Shown: one piece after another, positions 17,771-23,790 of the stretch
How positions within the stretch are numbered: the first letter of the stretch is position 1
Layout of the letters: each line of letters starts with the position of its first letter
Origin: Comamonas thiooxydans
GTDB lineage: Bacteria > Pseudomonadota > Gammaproteobacteria > Burkholderiales > Burkholderiaceae_C
Assembly: GCF_002157685.2 (NCBI RefSeq)
Contig: NZ_AP026738.1
Location: 3,286,001-3,350,000 of the forward strand
DNA length: 64,000 bases
Reading direction: 5' to 3'
Translations under genes and position numbers: made by a program
The notes under the pieces: generated by a model
What the model was told of the DNA's origin: nothing
The model's input: only the letters and a program-made list of their open reading frames with translations
Database searches by the model: none

Positions 17771-18013
17771 TTACACTAGGTAGATGGGCTTGCGCACGGC
17801 CTGGCCGTTGCGCTGGGCCAGTTCGGCGTTGATGTCGTCAATGGCGCGGCGCAGCTGCGTCGTGTCGGCATTGAACTGCACGGAGCGCGCGCCCACGCCG
17901 TCGGTGCTGTGGCTGGCCTGCGTGGGGCCGGTCAGGCGCGCATCGATGGCGGCCAGATAACTGTCGCGCCGGGCGGTGAGCTGATCGGTGGTGAGGTGGC
18001 TGTAGAGACCCAT
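17771..18013 (-). CDS. gpW-like head-tail connector, 80 aa
   Basis: A small basic protein directly upstream of the portal gene, the position of lambda gpW. The chosen ATG at 18013 gives 80 residues (MGLYSHLTTDQLTARRDSYL); a TTG at 18043 would add ten. The helical SYLAAIDARLTG and ALRRAIDDINAEL-type segments and short length fit a gpW-like joining or copy-control protein, which sits at the portal exit and completes DNA-filled heads. Neither start has a clear ribosome site. In lambda, gpW directly follows the terminase; here a 5.7 kb insertion separates them. Confidence 0.7.
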   Translation of the reverse strand: MGLYSHLTTDQLTARRDSYLAAIDARLTGPTQASHSTDGVGARSVQFNADTTQLRRAIDDINAELAQRNGQAVRKPIYLV

Positions 18014-18033
18014 GCGCCGATGGTCGGCGGATG

Positions 18034-18078
18034 GCTGCGACAAGTCACTGCGACATATGTCTCTAAATCATGTCGCAG
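18034..18078. promoter_or_regulatory. Cluster of three CTGCGACA half-sites
   Basis: CTGCGACA occurs at 18034-18041 and 18048-18055, and its complement TGTCGCAG at 18071-18078. The last two form a dyad (GCGACAT at 18050-18056 with ATGTCGC at 18070-18076). The cluster lies between the W-like gene and the divergent small plus-strand genes, suggesting a regulator binding site for one or both. No matching regulator is identified. Confidence 0.4.
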
Positions 18079-18226
18079 CTGTCTAGCGCTTATGCAGAAA
18101 CAACTCAAACAATCAATTCGATAGCAAAACTGAAAATGAAAATTTTGGGGAAAGGATATTTAGGTCTTTCGAATGAGACTTCGTTTGTCACTCGATGACA
18201 GCACTAACTCAACGAAAGGAACCTAC

Positions 18227-18385
18227 ATGCCAAAGAAAACGACTCCACGCACTCGCACACCAGTGACGGCAGATGCAGTCAAGCGTGTTCAACAAGCGGT
18301 GGCTGCGCAAAACGACGGAAAAACTCCAAAGGATTCGCTTGCCGCAAAGCTTCAGAGCGTATATGACCGCCAGCAAAACGCTTAA
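18227..18385 (+). CDS. Small basic protein, 52 aa
   Basis: Start set at ATG 18227 (MPKKTTPRTRTPVTADAVKR), which has AAAGGA at a good distance; the longer frame has no site. The protein is Lys/Arg/Thr-rich with a TADAVKRVQQAV segment and a DGKTPKDSLAAKLQSVYDRQ tail. Similar short proteins are common on plasmids and integrated elements and are usually unannotated. It is on the plus strand, opposite to the head genes, and lies 28 bases before another small gene. Function unknown. Confidence 0.65.
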   Translation: MPKKTTPRTRTPVTADAVKRVQQAVAAQNDGKTPKDSLAAKLQSVYDRQQNA

Positions 18386-18413
18386 ACACCAGTCCTAGTC
18401 CCAGGAGATAACC

Positions 18414-18545
18414 ATGAGCCGTCAATCCGATCTCGACAACCACTCGAACCAGTGCAATCCCAACAATGATGAATATTGGCACTCACGCGGCGATGACGAG
18501 CGCCCAGATGACTGGGAAGATCGCATCGCGAACGAAGAAGACTAA
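18414..18545 (+). CDS. Small acidic protein, 43 aa
   Basis: Starts at ATG 18414 behind CAGGAGATAACC. The 43 residues (MSRQSDLDNHSNQCNPNNDE) are rich in Asn, Asp and Glu and end with DDWEDRIANEED. This resembles a widespread family of short mobile-element proteins of unknown role that tend to occur after a partner like the preceding 52-aa gene. Its stop overlaps the stop of the convergent 404-aa gene by a few bases. The acidic protein and basic neighbour might bind each other; that is speculation. Confidence 0.6.
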   Translation: MSRQSDLDNHSNQCNPNNDEYWHSRGDDERPDDWEDRIANEED

Positions 18546-19756
18546 CTGACCAACCAGTCCGGCCACTCCAGAGTTCTTTCTGCAACCTGGAGCTGGCCCG
18601 CCCAGCGGGCTCTGTACATCGCCCAGTGGTATTCCCAGTCTTTGTCCAGAAACACAAAGGAGATCACCTTCTTAGTCTTGGTGCGCTTAATCCAGCCGGC
18701 TTGCCAGCCTAGAGCGAAAACACACATTACTGACGGATGAGCTAGACACTGCTCATCATCCTCTCCAGAAATCCAGCGGCACATTTGTTCCCAGTGTTCG
18801 AGGAACTTTTCCGAAGTTAAAGCGCTGGATCCATCGATGTAGTTATAGACCTGATCTTCATCAAAATTCATCCATTCAGCTAACTGCTTTACGGTAGGTC
18901 TAGAAGCAGGCCACTCCTTCTTGTAGTTCCGATGGATCACCGCTGCAGAAAACTCTAGCAGCCTACGCACAGGGCGATGCAGTAAACCGTCCGTGGCTTT
19001 GAGCTTCTCGCCAGTCAGCGCCTTAGCAGTGGGTTTGGGTGCTATCAGAGGGAGCACCGGACGGTCACAGAATCCCGCGAAATACTGGTTCGCCCACTCC
19101 ACATCCAACGCACAGTGGAAGGATGCAAAGACCTCCATCAAGAACTTGTCAGCAAGAGGCCTGGCTTGCTCCCAGCTCTTCGCTTCTTTCCATTTGCTAA
19201 CAAAACAATCAAAAGTGTTCCCACACATTTCAGGCAACTCATGCCACTTCTGAGATCGAACAAACTCCAAAACTGCACACTTAAACGCCTCTAAATCACC
19301 AGCCTGATGCGCCCTCTGCAAAACAAGCAATAGCTCATCTATGGCCAGCGCAACAGCAATGCTTAAAGGCAGCATCCTCTCCGGGCTTTGCAAGCTGTGA
19401 AGCATTCCTGCAAAGCTTGCTTCCTCGCCATCGCTACAGCGAGGCATGCTATCTAGACGCTCATGAACTTCGTCCTCCGTGTAACCCTTCTTCAAACCCT
19501 CATCAACCGCGAACGAGCGAAGACTTTCTAGCAACTTCTTCTGCGTGCTTGGGCGCAGCTTGTCCAGATTTCCCTGGTGCACCCGCCCCTTAGACAAGCC
19601 CCCTTTCTCATGCCAAAAGGTGTTGTAAGACATTCCCAGACAGGAAAGCATGACTCCGAATGGATATAGAGAAACCTTCTGAAAAATCGCTCCGAGCTCG
19701 TCATATACCCCCGTAGGCTGATCAGCAACGAGAGCTTCCTCAATCGCCTTTGTCAT
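18542..19756 (-). CDS. Unknown accessory protein, 404 aa, second gene of two-gene unit
   Basis: Starts at ATG 19756, overlapping the stop of the upstream DNA-binding protein gene (ATGA), so the two are expressed together. The 404 residues are soluble, helical and fairly rich in Trp, Cys and Lys (for example EWPASRPTVKQLAEWMNFDE near residue 285). I recognise no domain, catalytic motif or membrane segment. The gene is more AT-rich than the head genes and sits in the insertion between terminase and head genes, so it is an acquired accessory gene. With its coupled repressor-like partner it could be a toxin, defence effector or regulator. Confidence 0.75.
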   Translation of the reverse strand: MTKAIEEALVADQPTGVYDELGAIFQKVSLYPFGVMLSCLGMSYNTFWHEKGGLSKGRVHQGNLDKLRPSTQKKLLESLRSFAVDEGLKKGYTEDEVHERLDSMPRCSDGEEASFAGMLHSLQSPERMLPLSIAVALAIDELLLVLQRAHQAGDLEAFKCAVLEFVRSQKWHELPEMCGNTFDCFVSKWKEAKSWEQARPLADKFLMEVFASFHCALDVEWANQYFAGFCDRPVLPLIAPKPTAKALTGEKLKATDGLLHRPVRRLLEFSAAVIHRNYKKEWPASRPTVKQLAEWMNFDEDQVYNYIDGSSALTSEKFLEHWEQMCRWISGEDDEQCLAHPSVMCVFALGWQAGWIKRTKTKKVISFVFLDKDWEYHWAMYRARWAGQLQVAERTLEWPDWLVS

Positions 19757-20313
19757 TCGTTCACCAACCCATGTTTGCCAGTCAGATGCCGAATCAGGTC
19801 AGCCGTGCGCCACTGCACCATTGACTGCTTTTTCTCTGGAATGCTGAAATCTCCTGGCTTCGTGGTCATCTCGATCTCGGCAGCCTCTTTAGCCATGCAC
19901 TCCAGATAGGCGAAACCGTGCACTTCTACAGAGTGCCCTCCTGGAAAAACCAGCTGCAAAAGTCCGCTGTCATCCTCCTCGTCGGTCAAGTCACCCGAGG
20001 GCAACACCCGCACGCCGCTAAGCATGTGAGTCAGAGGCCCGCTCTGATCGAGTACAAAGTGAAACTGAGGCAGCTGCCGCAAGGCATGGATGTAGCGGGC
20101 GCTCAAATTGACGGCTCTGGTCATGTCAATCTCTTCAAGATAGGTTGCGAAATCAATCTGCTCACGAATCCAGGCCGCGTTGCCCAGCTTTTCCAGCTTG
20201 GCACGCTGCTCATCGGTCAGCAGAAGCTTGTATGCCTTGGCTCCTTCCGGGGAAATTGGCTTGCGCCCCTGCCCCCGTCCAGCGCCTCCGCGCGATGAAG
20301 TGACGTCATTCAT
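19753..20313 (-). CDS. Putative DNA-binding regulator, 186 aa, first gene of two-gene unit
   Basis: Starts at ATG 20313. The N-terminus GGAGRGQGRKPISPEGAKAY followed by YKLLLTDEQRAKLEKLGNAA and WIREQI is the pattern seen at the start of many short plasmid and phage DNA-binding proteins of ribbon-helix-helix type. The C-terminal half (about residues 80-186) is acidic and unrecognised. Two copies of a 22-bp dyad lie just upstream (20329-20350 and 20386-20407), in the place expected for autoregulation. The stop overlaps the 404-aa gene start. Role as antitoxin or repressor is inferred. Confidence 0.7.
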   Translation of the reverse strand: MNDVTSSRGGAGRGQGRKPISPEGAKAYKLLLTDEQRAKLEKLGNAAWIREQIDFATYLEEIDMTRAVNLSARYIHALRQLPQFHFVLDQSGPLTHMLSGVRVLPSGDLTDEEDDSGLLQLVFPGGHSVEVHGFAYLECMAKEAAEIEMTTKPGDFSIPEKKQSMVQWRTADLIRHLTGKHGLVNE

Positions 20314-20328
20314 GCAGCCTATTTTTCA

Positions 20329-20407
20329 TGATTTATGACCCAATAAATCAAATTTCATTGCATTTACAACAGTAGATAAATTAATTGATTTAAGACCCCA
20401 TAATTCA
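20329..20407. promoter_or_regulatory. Two 22-bp operator-like dyads
   Basis: TGATTTAT-GACCCA-ATAAATCA is a perfect 8-bp dyad at 20329-20350. A second copy at 20386-20407 matches it at 18 of 22 positions. Centres are 57 bp apart, in the AT-rich promoter region of the two-gene unit below 20313. This is the classic arrangement for an autoregulated repressor or antitoxin. Confidence 0.6.
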
Positions 20408-20424
20408 ATGTTTTTGGCAAAAAC

Positions 20425-20459
20425 AAAGCCCCTGCCAGTCAACACCAGCAGGGGCTTTT
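20425..20459 (-). terminator. Intrinsic terminator after Rha gene
   Basis: AAAGCCCCTGC (20425-20435) pairs with GCAGGGGCTTT (20448-20458) over 11 bp with a 12-base loop. On the minus strand it is followed by TTTGTTTTT. It closes the Rha transcript and may also work weakly in the plus direction. Confidence 0.85.
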
Positions 20460-20533
20460 CATTGCGCCAAAGACTTAAATAAAAATCAGCCTCTAGCGCT
20501 TATCCATCAAGCGCCAGTAGCTATCAAAACTGA

Positions 20534-21319
20534 TTACTTGAAGGTCATCATCAGCGTGCCGGGTGGCAGGCTGGCTGCGGGTTGCGCGGCGGGAAGGCCA
20601 GGCTTGGCGGCTTGCTTTTCGCGGTGCTGGGCGCGTTGGGTCAGGCGCTGGGTGCAGGCCGTGGCCAGTGTGGCGAGCTGGGCGTCGGTGGCTGAGAGGA
20701 TCTCGCCGCTGGCGATGCGCTCGGGCAGCGCGTTGAAGGAGACGATCATCTGGTCGTCGCCAATGGGCTGGGCATGGGGCACGCTGGGCTGGCCTTCGCG
20801 GTCGTAGCCCAGATTGAGCAGGTAGCGGGCGTGGCGCCAGTCGGTGTTGTCTGCGGCCATCACGGCATCAAACACGGCCTGCGTGACCTGGGCTGCTGCC
20901 TGGGTAGCCAGACGCTGGGCGAGCTGAATGCGCTGGGGGTCTTGCGCGGGCTTTTGCAGCTCTGCTTCCATGCGGTTGAAGGCTGCAAGGTAGGCAACTT
21001 TCCACGCTGCAGCTTCCTTGCCGATGAACCCCATCACCAAGAACACAAAGCCATCGCGTGTGATGCGATAAGCGGGATCTTTGCGGGTACGACCCATGCC
21101 AAGGTCGGTGCTGATTTGTATCGGCACAAAGTTGCGCTGATAGAAATCAGCCTCCACCACACCACTCAAATTTCGGATAGCTCGCAGTACAGCCTTGTGC
21201 TGCTTTCCGAAGTGCGCGGCGATTTGGTTGCTGGTGGTGGTGACGATGCCGTCGTGAATCGAAAGCTCGGGGCGAGCAGATGCGGCAGTTACGGACGAAC
21301 CAATGGTGATGTCAGCCAT
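20534..21319 (-). CDS. Rha-family phage regulatory protein (antirepressor-like)
   Basis: Start at ATG 21319 (MADITIGSSVTAASARPELS), behind CAGGAG. Residues of about 20-125 match the phage Rha domain: TSNQIAAHFGKQHKAVLRAI with its following RNL, then YRITRDGFVFLVMGFIGKEA. The C-terminal domain (about 140-245) is shared with the BRO-type protein at 41133: both contain QAVFDAVM and (L)ATACTQR-type segments. The protein likely antagonises or replaces repressor function. An in-frame leader open frame runs into it, and its leader holds an antisense-RNA-like element. Confidence 0.88.
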   Translation of the reverse strand: MADITIGSSVTAASARPELSIHDGIVTTTSNQIAAHFGKQHKAVLRAIRNLSGVVEADFYQRNFVPIQISTDLGMGRTRKDPAYRITRDGFVFLVMGFIGKEAAAWKVAYLAAFNRMEAELQKPAQDPQRIQLAQRLATQAAAQVTQAVFDAVMAADNTDWRHARYLLNLGYDREGQPSVPHAQPIGDDQMIVSFNALPERIASGEILSATDAQLATLATACTQRLTQRAQHREKQAAKPGLPAAQPAASLPPGTLMMTFK

Positions 21320-21358
21320 GACGGGCTCCTGTGCGACAAGTGTTTGAACCCATCGCCT

Positions 21359-21590
21359 CAGCCGCCAAGCAAAGGTGATGGACCGTGCAGGGTTGGCGGA
21401 CCGGACACAGGACCGGCACACCCTCGCGGGTGTCCCCACACGGCCCACCGTAAAGCGGAGCCATGCGCGCGCAGGCATGCTCATAAAAGCAAAAAGCCGC
21501 AGACCATGAAGTGATGGCGCGGCTGCTGCGCCTGTGTAGTTCCGGGCCGCCAAGCCCAGATCACGCTTACGGGCGTGACGGCATCATCAT
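21359..21590 (-). ncRNA. C4/CI-type antisense RNA leader of the Rha gene
   Basis: On the minus strand, a 6-bp hairpin (21561-21578, TCACGC/GCGTGA) begins the leader five bases after a TATGAT -10 box. Next comes the element GGCTTGGCGGCC (within 21545-21557), then a terminator-type hairpin AGCCGC/GCGGCT (21495-21524) with T-rich tail, then the complement CCGCCAA (within 21390-21401), then a second GCTTGGCGG (21361-21370). This order of element, complement and element is that of P4 CI and P1 C4 regulation. The same layout occurs at 40883-41088 with compensating base changes. Confidence 0.6.
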
Positions 21591-21690
21591 AACGCATTTT
21601 AAAAATGCTATTGATCGTCTAGTTACCGATGGTTGGCAAATTCAAATTTTTGCAGTAAACTTTAGTTACAAGTTACATTTAAATATTTCC

Positions 21691-22626
21691 ATGTCCAAGT
21701 TTAGAATTTATAACGTTCAATTGTTGCCCGATGATCAGAACATTGATGAAATTGGAGCTATTGGCTATAGAAAATTATTCTCTGAACTAAGAGATTTGAA
21801 TAAAAAACATCTCAGCGCCAAGACTACTACATCGTTTCATTATGATATGCCTGGCGACACATATATTGGTCCAGATAATGATTTTTCTTTCCCTGCTGGT
21901 TTTGTATATGGAAATTTCATTCGTTATACAAAAACAGAGCGCTTGACAGACTTGTCTTCTGGGAAAACCATTTTTAAGGCTGGCGAGAAGACTGCGATAT
22001 CGACAAAGAAACAAATTCCTTTTGTATTTGATACAAAACGCCATCTTCTGGCTATTGATGGCGCACATCTTCCTAAGGGAAAGATATTTATCGAAGCTTT
22101 AGAGCGTTTTTTAACTCCAATTTGTGAAGAGTATTTTCCAAATCACAATCTTGAAATTAATATTATTTCAAAAATTAATGCTCTTGAAGAAGTTTTCGAA
22201 AAAGCCACCGCATATAAAACAGTGGATATTGACTTGGCATTCCCTAATGGCAATGAAACCGAAAAACTGCTAAGAGAACTTAAAGAAACAAAGACGCAAT
22301 TGAAGGTTCATGCATCCGCCGGAAAAAAAGGCAGGATGTCGGATATCCCTCATATAATTAAAGATATGCTTAGAGCGGCAGTTAGCTTTGGAACTTCAAG
22401 CATCTCATATTTTGTCGAGACAGAACCAGGAAAAGAACGCAGAGCGCTGTACAAATCCGAAGATACACCTGTTACTTTCGAGATAAGAAGTAGTCCAAAC
22501 GATAAAGAGAAGAAGGATTTTTATGCGCGTGTATCAGATAAACTCGCAGACATCGACATCTCCCCAGATCGACCTCAAGAACCGTCGACAGAACCCGAGC
22601 ATGTGGAAGAAATCATTGCAAAATAA
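21691..22626 (+). CDS. Accessory soluble protein, RexA-like layout (possibly DUF4747-type), 311 aa
   Basis: Start chosen at ATG 21691 (MSKFRIYNVQLLPDDQNIDE); the open frame extends upstream only through the antisense leader. The gene is strongly AT-rich compared with its surroundings and is on the plus strand amid minus-strand late genes. Residues 190-280 contain TVDIDLAFPNGNETEKLLRE, then KVHASAGKKGRMSDIPHIIK and ISYFVETEPGKERRALYKSE, which in order and spacing resemble the C-terminal half of lambda RexA and also DUF4747-like proteins. No nuclease or ATPase motif is visible. A membrane protein gene follows 32 bases later. Confidence 0.65.
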   Translation: MSKFRIYNVQLLPDDQNIDEIGAIGYRKLFSELRDLNKKHLSAKTTTSFHYDMPGDTYIGPDNDFSFPAGFVYGNFIRYTKTERLTDLSSGKTIFKAGEKTAISTKKQIPFVFDTKRHLLAIDGAHLPKGKIFIEALERFLTPICEEYFPNHNLEINIISKINALEEVFEKATAYKTVDIDLAFPNGNETEKLLRELKETKTQLKVHASAGKKGRMSDIPHIIKDMLRAAVSFGTSSISYFVETEPGKERRALYKSEDTPVTFEIRSSPNDKEKKDFYARVSDKLADIDISPDRPQEPSTEPEHVEEIIAK

Positions 22627-22658
22627 ATAATTCTGACACTAAATAAACTGGAATAAAA

Positions 22659-23294
22659 ATGTCAATATATGAAAGATTAATATCAATACCAGTAGTTGGA
22701 ACTTTCATTTACATTACAAACACCTATGCATTTAATGGTGACTATTTATCATCAAAGAGATTTGCAGGAGTTAGCAATTATTTAAAAGCTTTTGGTCTAC
22801 AGATAATAACGGCCTTGGCATTTACGGCTATTACCTTAAAGCCATTGAGCACAGCATTATTTAAATGTCGTACGCTTTCTACAATGGGCCTGTCTGAATT
22901 CGCTCAGAAGCCAGGCGATATTATTCTCTCTTCCATTCCATCGCTATTAGGATTTGGAATCGGTGTATATGCGTTAGTATTTGCTTTGTCTCCAAAATTT
23001 CTGGGATTTTTAGACAAGTCCATAAATATCCTGAAGGATGCCGGATTAAAGAAAAATGGTTCAGCGTTGATGTTGAACTCAAATTTTGCATACCCATTGA
23101 CCATACTAACAATAACACTCGGGCTTGGGGCTTTTCAAAAAGCCATTGATTCTGCATATTTATTGATAATTAGCTGGGTATTTTTCTGGTACTCTATGCT
23201 CCTTGTTCTTGAAGTTATTGGAGTTATTTTTGGTCTTGGAGATCACTCTATACTTGAAAAGATTGAAGAACAGAAAGAAAAAGAAAATCTTTGA
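22659..23294 (+). CDS. Accessory membrane protein, RexB-like layout, 211 aa
   Basis: Starts at ATG 22659, 32 bases after the 311-aa gene. Four membrane segments are visible, near residues 45-68 (LQIITALAFTAITLKPLSTA), 90-112 (SSIPSLLGFGIGVYALVFAL), 145-165 and 168-195 (SWVFFWYSMLLVLEVIGVIF). The C-terminus is charged (EKIEEQKEKENL). This matches the lambda RexB plan of a small four-helix membrane effector paired with a soluble sensor. The AT-rich composition marks it as acquired with its neighbour. Ion-channel activity is speculation. Confidence 0.65.
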   Translation: MSIYERLISIPVVGTFIYITNTYAFNGDYLSSKRFAGVSNYLKAFGLQIITALAFTAITLKPLSTALFKCRTLSTMGLSEFAQKPGDIILSSIPSLLGFGIGVYALVFALSPKFLGFLDKSINILKDAGLKKNGSALMLNSNFAYPLTILTITLGLGAFQKAIDSAYLLIISWVFFWYSMLLVLEVIGVIFGLGDHSILEKIEEQKEKENL

Positions 23295-23379
23295 TGTATT
23301 TTAAATAACTATTTCATACCTATCAGAGAAAAAAGTAGGAACTAGGCTAAACGGATTTTCCGTAGCACAACGCCTCAAT

Positions 23380-23408
23380 AAAAAAATCCTGCATTTAATG
23401 TCAAGGAT
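23380..23408 (-). terminator. Weak intrinsic terminator after Mor-like gene
   Basis: ATCCT (23386-23390) pairs with AGGAT (23404-23408); on the minus strand the hairpin is followed by TTTTTTATT. The stem is only five pairs, but the uridine run and location just past the Mor-like gene stop support it. Confidence 0.4.
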
Positions 23409-23412
23409 CTAA

Positions 23413-23781
23413 CTACAGCTTACTCTCCAATATTCGTTGTACCTGCCGCACACTTAGACCAAATCTGCACGCCAGCTCCCGAGCATTACACCCATCAAAG
23501 CCGGCGCGTATTTCCCGAGCCACACGTTCGCGCTCCCGTACCCGCTCATTGCGCACATACACATTGAGCCCACCCAACCGCTGCACATAGCGGCGCACCA
23601 GCTCTTCCGTCAAATCCTCCACTCGCTCCACGCCATGGCATAACGCGGCGGCGGCCAGTTCTTCGCGCAGCACGGCGATGGGGTCCAGCTTGTTGGGGCT
23701 GGATACCGAAGGGGTGGAGGTTGCGTCTTTGTCGTTCATTGTTTTAATAGCTGGTTGCGCTTGCTGTGCCTGCGTTTGCAT
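23413..23781 (-). CDS. Mor-like (Mor/C family) transcription activator, 122 aa
   Basis: The C-terminal half reads YVRNERVRERERVAREIRAG, then FDGCNARELACRFGLSVRQV and QRIL. This is the helix-turn-helix region of the Mor/C family of phage middle and late gene activators (R...I...F.G.N...LA..F.LS...V.RIL). The N-terminus is a low-complexity linker; ATG 23781 or ATG 23739 could be used and neither has a good ribosome site. It starts ten bases after the terminase stop. It probably activates transcription of the late genes or the adjacent insert. Confidence 0.8.
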   Translation of the reverse strand: MQTQAQQAQPAIKTMNDKDATSTPSVSSPNKLDPIAVLREELAAAALCHGVERVEDLTEELVRRYVQRLGGLNVYVRNERVRERERVAREIRAGFDGCNARELACRFGLSVRQVQRILESKL

Positions 23782-23790
23782 TGGTTTTTA

